DNA of 51,856 nucleotides from an uncultured Anaerolineae bacterium (GTDB lineage: Bacteria > Chloroflexota > Anaerolineae > Aggregatilineales > Phototrophicaceae), in the NCBI GenBank assembly GCA_937995825.1, contig CALKJO010000020.1, positions 1-51,856 of the forward strand, given 5' to 3'. Of the stretch, positions 1-7,301 are shown in pieces (the first letter of the stretch is position 1; each line of letters begins with the position of its first letter). The translations under genes and the position numbers were made by a program. The notes below the pieces were generated by a model that made no database searches, was not told the origin of the DNA, and worked only from the letters and a program-made list of their open reading frames with translations.

Positions 1-2
1 TG

Positions 3-296
3 TTCAGATTGAGTCTCAACTGCGTGACGGATCGCCGTCTCGGTAATTCGTACGGCGGCGGGTGCGAACTCGTCGCCAATGGTTCCCAAGTGACGTACAC
101 CACGAGCGGTGGTGTACGCTTCGGTTGGGTTGTTTCCCCCCCGTATGACCGGGGGGGGACATACCGTGGCGAACATTACACCTTCTTCATCGAGTGCCGC
201 GTCGGCGGTACTCTCGAGGCAGCAGCCCGCGAGGCGGGCTGGCAGGTATTGGAAGAATGGTATGAGAAAAGCTGGCGGCTAGGTATCTATTACTAG
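3..296 (+). CDS. Unknown protein, 5'-partial at window edge
   Basis: The reading frame is open to the left edge of the window and stops at 294-296, so this is probably the C-terminal part of a longer gene; a TTG at position 9 is the first possible internal start. The visible ~97 residues are rich in Gly, Tyr, Trp and Arg, with an amphipathic end around AAAREAGWQVLEEWYEK. I recognise no family. Two strong hairpins follow directly after the stop, which supports a real transcribed gene ending here. Base composition is intermediate, richer in GC than the AT-rich spacer that follows. Confidence 0.45.
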   Translation, partial: FRLSLNCVTDRRLGNSYGGGCELVANGSQVTYTTSGGVRFGWVVSPPYDRGGTYRGEHYTFFIECRVGGTLEAAAREAGWQVLEEWYEKSWRLGIYY

Positions 297-307
297 CCGC
301 CAGCCCG

Positions 308-337
308 CCCGGAGGGGAGGTCACCCTCCCCTCCGGG
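308..337 (+). terminator. 13-bp GC-rich hairpin after first gene
   Basis: A perfect 13-bp inverted repeat (arms 308-320 and 325-337, 4-nt loop) sits 11 bases after the stop of the first gene. No T-run follows, so on its own it is a weak terminator. Its stem core is the same sequence as the stem of the next hairpin at 358-391, so the two are a tandem pair. Confidence 0.6.
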
Positions 338-357
338 CTGCCTTATTGTCAGTTTTG

Positions 358-397
358 AAGCCCGGAGGGGAGTGAAATCCCCTCCGGGCTTTTTTTT
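358..397 (+). terminator. Rho-independent terminator
   Basis: Arms 358-371 and 378-391 form a 14-bp stem around a 6-nt loop, followed by a run of eight T (390-397). This is a textbook intrinsic terminator for the gene ending at 296. The 11-base stem core repeats that of hairpin 308-337. Confidence 0.9.
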
Positions 398-439
398 ACT
401 CCCCCTTAATCTTAAAAAAATCTTTAACTTTGAAAAATT

Positions 440-585
440 TTTGAAAGCCAAAATGGGAAAAAAGATTTAAAAATTTTTTCCCATTCTTTTCATCTTTTAA
501 AAACCCTTTGATTTTAAAATTTTTTCAAAAGACAAAACGGGAAAAAAGATTTAAAAATTTTTACATCTTTTTCATCCTCCCGAAC
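440..585. repeat. AT-rich direct repeat, two copies, period ~84 bp
   Basis: The 402-base stretch 297-698 has no convincing gene. Its middle (about 400-590) is extremely AT-rich and holds an imperfect direct repeat: a 24-base core occurs at 455-478 and again at 539-562, with similar flanks on both sides (GAAAGCCAAAAT against CAAAAGACAAAAC on the left, TTTTCATC-like on the right). In the first copy the core is part of a 10-bp hairpin (454-463 with 474-483); the second copy lacks the matching right arm. It could be a control region, an untranslated RNA or a bent-DNA element. Confidence 0.65.
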
Positions 586-614
586 AAAGAGTGGGCTGGG
601 TTTGGGTCGATTTC

Positions 615-649
615 AGCCGGATGGATTCCTCCCATCCTGGCTTTTTTTT
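615..649 (+). terminator. Rho-independent terminator ahead of the operon
   Basis: AGCCGGATGG (615-624) pairs with CCATCC-T-GGCT (632-642, one bulged T), and eight T follow (642-649). It lies about 50 bases upstream of the first gene of the AT-rich operon, so it either insulates that operon from upstream transcription or ends a short untranslated RNA from the 400-610 region. Confidence 0.75.
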
Positions 650-661
650 ACTTTCTCTAGA

Positions 662-670
662 TGGTATTAT
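662..670 (+). promoter_or_regulatory. Extended -10 promoter of the TGT/ATPase operon
   Basis: TGGTATTAT matches the extended -10 consensus (TGn followed by TATTAT, five of six to TATAAT). No good -35 is visible, as is usual for extended -10 promoters. Predicted transcription start is near 677, giving a leader of about 22 nt before the ATG at 699 that contains the AGGAAG ribosome-binding site. Confidence 0.5.
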
Positions 671-698
671 CTGGGCAATCAATTGCTCAGGAAGTGAA

Positions 699-1151
699 AT
701 GATTACGCTGCGTCACATCCAAGAGACCGATATCCAGACTGCTAAACAGCTTGCAGATGCAAACCGTGATGCGATAGGCTTTATAACCCGTCAAAAATTC
801 GAGGAAACCGCTAAAGAGCAGCGTGGATTCGTCGCTCTTGAAAATGACCAAGTTGTAGGGTTTGTTCTTTATCGTCACCGTAAACGCGATCAGCAAACAA
901 CGCTTTCCGAAATATGCGTGCATAAGGATTATAGAAGACGACATATCGGGGAACAACTTGTGAACGCACTGATCGAGGACTGCCTAAACAAGTCGCGTCA
1001 CTTTATACAATTGAAGTGTCCGACTGACTTGCCGGCAAACGCATTTTACAGACAACTGGGTTTTGAATTGGTTGCTACCGAAAAAGGTAAAAAGCGTTCC
1101 CTCAATATTTGGCGTTTACGACTTCCCCGTCACGAAAATGATAAGGTGTAG
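699..1151 (+). CDS. GNAT-family N-acetyltransferase
   Basis: A 150-aa protein with a GNAT fold: a beta-strand/motif A segment (LSEICVHKDYRRRHIGEQL, about residues 71-90) with the acetyl-CoA pyrophosphate-binding RRxxIG-type turn, and the family's motif B near the end (NAFYRQLGFELV). GNAT enzymes transfer an acetyl group from acetyl-CoA to an amine; the substrate cannot be read from sequence. The start at 699 is chosen over upstream in-frame codons because AGGAAG sits 5-6 bases before it and the protein then begins MITLRHIQETD, normal for the family. It is the first gene of the operon and ends 3 bp before the TGT-like gene, so it may act on that gene's product or on the same molecule. Confidence 0.85.
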   Translation: MITLRHIQETDIQTAKQLADANRDAIGFITRQKFEETAKEQRGFVALENDQVVGFVLYRHRKRDQQTTLSEICVHKDYRRRHIGEQLVNALIEDCLNKSRHFIQLKCPTDLPANAFYRQLGFELVATEKGKKRSLNIWRLRLPRHENDKV

Positions 1152-1154
1152 GGC

Positions 1155-2183
1155 ATGGATTTTGTTGCATCCATGACTCATCGTCCAAACGAGCTGCGGC
1201 AAATCCTCTCGATGTGGCGTGATTCTGGCGATAGTCGCAATCCATTTGCGCGCACAATTTACACTCCCCTGTTTGCTCAACAAGGGGTACGGCAGTTAAT
1301 GGTGGATGAGTTTCAATCCGTCGGCAGTGTTATTTTCGATTCTGGCGGATATTTCGTCCAACAGGGCGCGACCACTTACGAGTCGCTCTACCAGAAGCTC
1401 AAGGATTTCTACAACCAGAATAGATGGGGAAGCTGGTATGTGCTGCCGGATTACGTGCCTGTTTCCAACCTATCCCCTTTAGAGGTTGAGGAGCGTATTC
1501 AAGCAACTATAACCGTTACTCAGCTGTTTTTTGCAGAGATGCCAACAGAGTTACAGACCCGTGCATTACCTGTTGTTCAAGGCTACACCCGCGAACAAAT
1601 AAAAGCCTGTGTTGATGCCTACGCTGATTTAGACGTAACTTATATTGGCTTCGGCAGCTTTGCTACCAGCGGCGACAACAACAGTATCAACAAGGTCAAT
1701 AACCAATCCCTTGAGATGGTAGCGTTTATCAAAGAGCAAGCTGAACTAAAAGGACTGCGTTTACATCTCTTTGGCATTGGGACTCCGGAGGTGTTGTTCA
1801 AATTTAAAGAACTGGATGTGGATAGCTTTGATAGTTCATGCTGGAGTCGAACAGCGGGTTATGGCAATGTCTATCTCCCGTTTATTGGACGAAGAAATAT
1901 ATCTACCAGGATGATTCGAGATGTTGGCGGCGATGCTTACCGCCCGGAAGATTTTATGCGCTTAAAGGATGCAACAGGGCACGATTGTCCATTCTGTCGA
2001 GATTATGAAAGTTTGAAACACAACCGGATTCAACAAATGGTACATAATTTATTTGTCATGATGGACACTATAGAAGGATTGAATCGCGGTGAGATGATTA
2101 TTCCAGAGCTTGTTGGAATTAGTCCGTCGCGCTATCTCAACATAGGAACGCGGTCTCATTACAAAGTGACCAAAAGGGACTAA
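1155..2183 (+). CDS. TGT-fold transglycosylase, DpdA-like
   Basis: A 342-aa protein with the marks of the tRNA-guanine transglycosylase superfamily, which swaps guanine for a 7-deazaguanine through a covalent Asp-sugar intermediate. Visible: FDSGGYF (residues 61-67; Asp62 matches the base-recognition/catalytic DSGG), GFGSF (165-169), HLFGIGTPE (204-212), and VDSFDSS (222-228), where Asp226 matches the nucleophile of the VDMFD motif. A zinc site reads H276-x-C278-x2-C281-x15-H297; classic TGT has CxCxxC...H, so His replaces the first Cys. It is shorter than typical TGT (~370-380 aa) and lacks a PUA domain. DpdA, the DNA-modifying relative, is the closest concept I know. No preQ0 synthesis genes (queC/D/E, folE) or other dpd genes are in the window. 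SD AAGGTG precedes the ATG. Confidence 0.8.
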   Translation: MDFVASMTHRPNELRQILSMWRDSGDSRNPFARTIYTPLFAQQGVRQLMVDEFQSVGSVIFDSGGYFVQQGATTYESLYQKLKDFYNQNRWGSWYVLPDYVPVSNLSPLEVEERIQATITVTQLFFAEMPTELQTRALPVVQGYTREQIKACVDAYADLDVTYIGFGSFATSGDNNSINKVNNQSLEMVAFIKEQAELKGLRLHLFGIGTPEVLFKFKELDVDSFDSSCWSRTAGYGNVYLPFIGRRNISTRMIRDVGGDAYRPEDFMRLKDATGHDCPFCRDYESLKHNRIQQMVHNLFVMMDTIEGLNRGEMIIPELVGISPSRYLNIGTRSHYKVTKRD

Positions 2184-2186
2184 ACA

Positions 2187-2999
2187 GTGAGTAAACCAAC
2201 AGGCTTTCACGTCCGACATGACCTGCAACCGAATTTCGCCTACGAGCTGCTCATACTTTTGCAGTCCACACCTGAAGGGCAAACAGAGGAAGATCTCCAA
2301 ATTGCAGCACAGGTACAGGGCTACACGCTGCGCCAGCGTACCAGCTATGGAAAGCTCATCAGTTCCCTTGAAGAACTCGGCATTGTAGAAAAAGCGCATA
2401 AGTTACTCAGGCTGACAGATCGGGGGCGTATCATCTCTGAAGCGATCCTCTTTCAGCGTCAACTGTTGGGCGAATTCATCCATTTCTTGTATTACACATT
2501 GTTTGCATCGGACGAAAATCTGCGTTTCTCATGGAGTTATCGCACCATTTGCGATCACCTGTGGATGACGGCTCCATGTACCGTAAATCGAGATCGTCTG
2601 GTAAATATTGTTGTTCAAAATGCAGCCGATCAGTTTGGTGAAACAAGTATCTCCTTTAGCACTCAAAGTGTGATGGGCGTCCTGTATTGGATCGGCAGTC
2701 TTTATCCAGCATGTCTGGATGCCTCTGGAAGGGTGTTTTCGCGCCGACTATATTGCCCTATCGAAACATTCTTGCTGGCGCTTTATCATGTTTACCAGCA
2801 ATTTGGTGAAGACGGCATGCCAGTCCTCCTAACACCAGAGATGCGTCAGGAAGTATGTCAGATATGCCTGATAGTGCCTGAAGCCTTTCAGGAAATGTTA
2901 GAACAGACTGAAGCAAGTTTTGATTGTATTAAAGTGCGACGCGAGCGTGGCGAACGATTAGCAATTAGCGGTTTTAGCTGGGAACTTCTGAAAGAGTAA
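2187..2999 (+). CDS. Winged-helix-like protein, module 1 small subunit
   Basis: A 270-aa protein of unknown function, GTG start 3 bp after the TGT-like gene. It opens with FHVRHDL (residues 7-13), then a likely winged helix (about 15-90: helices around AYELLILL and YGKLISSLEELGIV, then LLRLTDRGRII as wing). The rest is alpha-helical. It is a paralog of the protein at 6495-7301: both have the FHVRH start, the Lx-LGhh...LTxxG wing pattern, and a late E-hx-RxICLIxExhxxML segment (MRQEVCQICLIVPEAFQEM here). Each copy immediately precedes a giant ATPase, so it is probably that ATPase's DNA-binding or adaptor partner. Family assignment is from pattern only. Confidence 0.7.
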   Translation: MSKPTGFHVRHDLQPNFAYELLILLQSTPEGQTEEDLQIAAQVQGYTLRQRTSYGKLISSLEELGIVEKAHKLLRLTDRGRIISEAILFQRQLLGEFIHFLYYTLFASDENLRFSWSYRTICDHLWMTAPCTVNRDRLVNIVVQNAADQFGETSISFSTQSVMGVLYWIGSLYPACLDASGRVFSRRLYCPIETFLLALYHVYQQFGEDGMPVLLTPEMRQEVCQICLIVPEAFQEMLEQTEASFDCIKVRRERGERLAISGFSWELLKE

Positions 3000-3006
3000 A
3001 CAAATA

Positions 3007-6000
3007 ATGATTGCGACTGAGGGATTGAATATCCTCGCCAATAAAGAACCCGTGATAGCGACTCATGTCGGCATTTTTGATTACGAAAGCGCTGGGCAGA
3101 CGTATCATCGCTACGGTTCCGAGGCGGCGACTTTTGTCGTATCGCCGGATATTGAGCGCTACCAACGTCAGTTTGTCCAGACCGTCCTTGAAAAGCAGAC
3201 GACAATCGCTTGCCTGGTCGCGCCGTTCGGTTACGGCAAGACCAGCACCGCGATCAGCGTATGGAAAGCCTGTGAGGAAGCCGGTCTTCTGGCTGTGCCG
3301 CCATTCAGCTGTGGTTCAATTGCCGAGATGGGGCGATCGATTGCAACGGCGATCATGTACCGTCTAGGACAGGATGGGCAGACGGAGGCTGTTGACCGTG
3401 TACAGGCGGCGTTCGATCAGTACCTCACGTCATCCGCGCAAAAGCTTGCGCAGCAGGATGCACAACGATACAAAATCGACATGGAAGTTGCGCTCCAAAG
3501 TATTGAGGACAAGATCAAAAACGGGTATCTGCAATTGGAGGCGAGTGCTACCCATTTATTGCATTTCCTGGAGCAGCTGGTCGACATTGTCCTGAACGCC
3601 GGTTTCAAAGGTTTGGTGGTGATCGTGGACGAATTCCAGCAATTCTTAGGGAATGTCAATAAGAGGGTTGTCACCAACTTTCGAACATTGATCTGGGGTT
3701 TGCAGACGCGCGGCGCGCTGCCGCTCGGTTTTCTTATCACGATGGACACCGACACAGAGCGCAATTTAACGGACAGAGGAGCGGACATATTGCACAGAAT
3801 CCGCAATCATGGGCTGCACCTCTCATTTTCGGACATTTACACCAGAGAATTCCCCCGCGAACTGTGGAGCCGTTACGCTGAAACCTTCAACTTTGCGCAT
3901 GAGAGTTGGCGCATTGTCGACCGCGCTACCCTTGAGGCTATCGGACAAATATGTGAACGTCCAGACCTGAGCAACGGCCCGAGGACGGTCATCAATATTT
4001 TTCAACGAATCGCTGCGCTTTATCCGAAGCGTTCACGTCCATACACAGCCTGCGATTTGATTGACGATTTTCTGACAGGCGATATCCGGTTCGACGGAGA
4101 TCGCGGCAAAATTGCGTCTTTGGTGAACGAGATATGCTCCTACGATTACATCAAACGCTCTCCTTCCCGCGTGGAAACGATCAAGCTGATCGCAGCGTTT
4201 CCACGCGGCTGTCCCCCTGAAATCGCCGAGCGCTACGGTTTGCGCGAAACCTTTGATGGTTTGTTTGACGAGTTGCGGGGCGAAATTCTTGTAGAGCTGC
4301 CTGAAGGCGTAGCGCTCGTCGACCTGCAAAAAGTCGGCAAGCCCCAGAATAAGTTAAACATCATCCTCAAGAAATACTGGTTGCAGATCACTGAAGCTGA
4401 AGTGGTTTCGGACAAGGCGCTGCAATACTTTGCGGAGTATGGCGTCCAACCGCTTTTTCCCAAATCCACAAGCTACCAAAGCGGTTGGCAGCCCGAGACA
4501 GATCGTTTTCTGCTCACGCCGTCGGGCGGGTATTTTAGAGTTTATTCAGGGACGTTTTTCGGAGAATACCCACATCGAAGGGTCGCTGTGCAGGTCGTCT
4601 TTGACGTTGATCAGGTGGTTGAGCCGGATGGGTATGTGGACGTGCAATTCGTGTTTGTCATTAAACCCGTCCCTGATCGCGTAAACGACATTTCCGTAAA
4701 CGACACCCCCACACTGGTGATCCCGATACCCATCCATACGCCTTTTAGCCGTCAACTGCCGCGCGATATTCGGGAAATTGAAAGTTTTCTCAGTCCTGTA
4801 ATACTCACACCTGGCGTGCTGGTCAGTCTGCTCAACTACATTACCGAGCAGACACCTCGGATTGAAGGGATGTCTGAGCAAGAACATCAGCGTATCCTCG
4901 ACGTAAAGACAAAACTTCAGGAATTCCTGCTCAACATGTCGCTAAGCGACGAGACGTTCGCGCCATACGGGATCAAAATATTTTCTCGCGGCGCGCAGGC
5001 GTTTCGAGATGCCCTCTTTAACATTTTTAAACGTCGTTACCCTCAATACAAAACGGTTATCAGCAGCAGCACGTGGAAACGAACGTTAGAGCGGTATCGT
5101 CGAGTTTTGGAGCAGATCAGTGCGTCGCAGCGGCGTGGAATTGAGCCGCTCAACGGCAAAAAAACCGAGTTGGCTTTTCTCTTTGAACAACGGCAGTATG
5201 CCGGATTCGAAAGCTATGTCAAACAGTTCAATGGACTGGTTGAAGTAAAAGATTGGCGTGGGGATAGCGGTTCTCTCATATTTCACCGCCATCCCCATGA
5301 GAACAGCATCATCGAGATGGTTGCTGCTGAGAACGGGATTGACGAGGATACTGTCTATGCGCTATCTCAGCAGCAGGGCTATCTTCCAGAAGAGACTTCC
5401 TGTTTCATCGAATTTTTGCTGCTTCGGGGCTATATCGAACGCGATATGAGTACGAATCGGCTGCTGCCGGCAGAGACGCTGTCGCAGGATGAGCTTGTTC
5501 GCATTGCCCGCGATATGCTGGAAGAATTGCAATTCGCTCGACAGCTGTCCAATAGAGACCGTAACGATGAACCATATATCCAGATTGAGATGATGCTTTC
5601 CGAGCTTCAGCAAAATACGGCTGTCTTATCCGACGCTCAAGTCAGACTGTTCCAACATCAGCGTTCAATGCAGCAAGCGCGCGCAGGCATTATCAAAGGT
5701 TTGCGGACTGCCGCACAAAATAAAATCGAAACGCTTTATCGGTACAAAGCGCGCTTCAGCGAACCATTGAAAGAATCCACATCTGGTCTTTTGCTCGATA
5801 CCCACATCAATGGGGCGCAGCGTACCCTTCAAAACTTAATCACACCGGCGACCGCCCGTATTGAAAAACGCGTCGCCGCGATGCGCGAAGCTGTAGAAAT
5901 TTCGCTCGATCTGGATACAGCGGATTTTTACACGTTCAAGGATTATTGCGTTCAACTCCAGCGACAAATGCAATTGGCGGATGAAGAGGCAGACGGCTAT

Positions 6001-6495
6001 CAATCGTTACTTGACCAATGCAGCACACACCAGGATTGGGTTCAATTGGTCAGTCGTCTTAAACGCATGACGGACATGCTTAACGTCGCCGCTGAAATTA
6101 CCGATGTCAGCGTACTCGCACAAAACTTAGAACGAATTCAGTGGGATATAAAGCAAGAGCTTGCCAGCGAAGGACTGAAACAATATCGCCTCATATATGA
6201 TCGCTTCATTCCGGCAGTTTCCGAGATGCAAAATGAGATGGAAGTGCTGGTCAAACTGGCGAGTACCCACAAAGACAAGCATGAAACAGCGCCAAATCCA
6301 TCTTTGCCGAGCCGCGGAACTGCCCGTGCAGAGTCTGCAAGCGCAGATGAGTTTTCATGGGTGATCGCCGACGGACAGATCGATTTACAAGAGACATTTC
6401 GACAAAGCCGCCAGACAGAAAGTGATTTTCTAAACCGCTTGATTGAACTGACACGACGAGGAGAAATCCGAATTTGCCGGAAAGGGGATGCTTGA
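3007..6495 (+). CDS. Giant P-loop ATPase, module 1 (1162 aa)
   Basis: Walker A is APFGYGKTS (72-80), with Ala in place of the usual first Gly; Walker B is LVVIVDEFQQFL (203-214, Asp208-Glu209). A later DLSNGPRTVIN (320-330) is shared exactly with the second ATPase and may be a sensor or arginine-finger region. About 370 residues form the ATPase, followed by a beta-rich middle, a winged-helix-like segment starting near FHRHPHENS (~758), a long coiled coil (~870-1110), and a short C-terminal helical unit. The architecture recalls large defence ATPases such as BrxC/PglY of BREX or the ATPase of dpd islands, but I cannot show homology. Its stop overlaps the next gene's ATG (TGATG), which implies translational coupling. 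Confidence 0.8.
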   Translation: MIATEGLNILANKEPVIATHVGIFDYESAGQTYHRYGSEAATFVVSPDIERYQRQFVQTVLEKQTTIACLVAPFGYGKTSTAISVWKACEEAGLLAVPPFSCGSIAEMGRSIATAIMYRLGQDGQTEAVDRVQAAFDQYLTSSAQKLAQQDAQRYKIDMEVALQSIEDKIKNGYLQLEASATHLLHFLEQLVDIVLNAGFKGLVVIVDEFQQFLGNVNKRVVTNFRTLIWGLQTRGALPLGFLITMDTDTERNLTDRGADILHRIRNHGLHLSFSDIYTREFPRELWSRYAETFNFAHESWRIVDRATLEAIGQICERPDLSNGPRTVINIFQRIAALYPKRSRPYTACDLIDDFLTGDIRFDGDRGKIASLVNEICSYDYIKRSPSRVETIKLIAAFPRGCPPEIAERYGLRETFDGLFDELRGEILVELPEGVALVDLQKVGKPQNKLNIILKKYWLQITEAEVVSDKALQYFAEYGVQPLFPKSTSYQSGWQPETDRFLLTPSGGYFRVYSGTFFGEYPHRRVAVQVVFDVDQVVEPDGYVDVQFVFVIKPVPDRVNDISVNDTPTLVIPIPIHTPFSRQLPRDIREIESFLSPVILTPGVLVSLLNYITEQTPRIEGMSEQEHQRILDVKTKLQEFLLNMSLSDETFAPYGIKIFSRGAQAFRDALFNIFKRRYPQYKTVISSSTWKRTLERYRRVLEQISASQRRGIEPLNGKKTELAFLFEQRQYAGFESYVKQFNGLVEVKDWRGDSGSLIFHRHPHENSIIEMVAAENGIDEDTVYALSQQQGYLPEETSCFIEFLLLRGYIERDMSTNRLLPAETLSQDELVRIARDMLEELQFARQLSNRDRNDEPYIQIEMMLSELQQNTAVLSDAQVRLFQHQRSMQQARAGIIKGLRTAAQNKIETLYRYKARFSEPLKESTSGLLLDTHINGAQRTLQNLITPATARIEKRVAAMREAVEISLDLDTADFYTFKDYCVQLQRQMQLADEEADGYQSLLDQCSTHQDWVQLVSRLKRMTDMLNVAAEITDVSVLAQNLERIQWDIKQELASEGLKQYRLIYDRFIPAVSEMQNEMEVLVKLASTHKDKHETAPNPSLPSRGTARAESASADEFSWVIADGQIDLQETFRQSRQTESDFLNRLIELTRRGEIRICRKGDA

Positions 6496-7301
6496 TGGCT
6501 GCCCTCAATTTCCACGTTCGACACGAAGTTACACCAGATCGCGCCTGGGATGTTTTGAGTGCCATTGGAAAAGGTGCTGAAATCGAGCATGTTACTCAGT
6601 TTGATCGGCAGCTCAGGCGATTGCGCCAATTGGGATTGATGACACCAAAAGGTGAGGCTAAGCTAACCGAAAATGGTCATGAGATACTCCGAATTGGCTC
6701 TCGACGACTTGAGGTAGTGTGGGATTTACTTCATTTTTTGCACTTTGTGCGCTGGCAGCCATCTAATCCAACCGAAGACACAATGTTCTTCACTTATTTT
6801 GAATACTGCAACTTGTTATATTCAAGGCGAGAAGTAGATCTGACTGCTCAACGTGAGATGCTCGCTGCGGAAATGACAAACCGCGTAACTTCATCACCCT
6901 ACTTTGCTGATGAATTATCAAAATTGGCAAAAGGTGCTGTTTCTCTGAGCGTAAACAGCCTTTCTGGTGTTGAACACTGGCTAGAAAAACTGACACCGGA
7001 ATCAATTATTAATAAAAAATTTGCACTAAGGCATTATTGTTCCCCTGAACTACTTCTCATGGCATTAGGCTATGTGACTGTGACCACAGACTCACAATTA
7101 GGGATTGAACAACCTTTGTCAGAAGATCGTCGCGAAATGCTTTGCCGTATTTGTCTAATAGATGAATCTGCCCTCGACCAAATGTTAGATTGGCTTTTTC
7201 CAGAGTACCCTGATTGGGTACAACCCGGAACACGCACCGGAAGCTATGGACGCTTTATTCGTGTCATGCAATTACCGAGTTTGAAAGATTTGTTGCGATG
7301 A
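6495..7301 (+). CDS. Winged-helix-like protein, module 2 small subunit
   Basis: A 268-aa paralog of the 2187-2999 product. It begins MAALNFHVRHEV and has the same predicted winged helix (RQLRRLRQLGLM, then KLTENGHEIL), a helical body, and the conserved late segment RREMLCRICLIDESALDQML. The chosen ATG overlaps the stop of ATPase 1 (TGATG) and has GGGGATG upstream. The gene is clearly more AT-rich than module 1, which suggests the two modules diverged or were acquired separately rather than arising by a recent duplication. Its end overlaps the start of ATPase 2 as ATGA. Its function is unknown; it is probably a partner of ATPase 2. Confidence 0.7.
   Translation: MAALNFHVRHEVTPDRAWDVLSAIGKGAEIEHVTQFDRQLRRLRQLGLMTPKGEAKLTENGHEILRIGSRRLEVVWDLLHFLHFVRWQPSNPTEDTMFFTYFEYCNLLYSRREVDLTAQREMLAAEMTNRVTSSPYFADELSKLAKGAVSLSVNSLSGVEHWLEKLTPESIINKKFALRHYCSPELLLMALGYVTVTTDSQLGIEQPLSEDRREMLCRICLIDESALDQMLDWLFPEYPDWVQPGTRTGSYGRFIRVMQLPSLKDLLR

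Noticed and set aside
1155..2183. Calling the gene a housekeeping queuine/preQ1 tRNA-guanine transglycosylase (tgt)
   Set aside because: The protein is short, the zinc ligands differ, and the operon context is two giant ATPases rather than queA, secDF or yajC.
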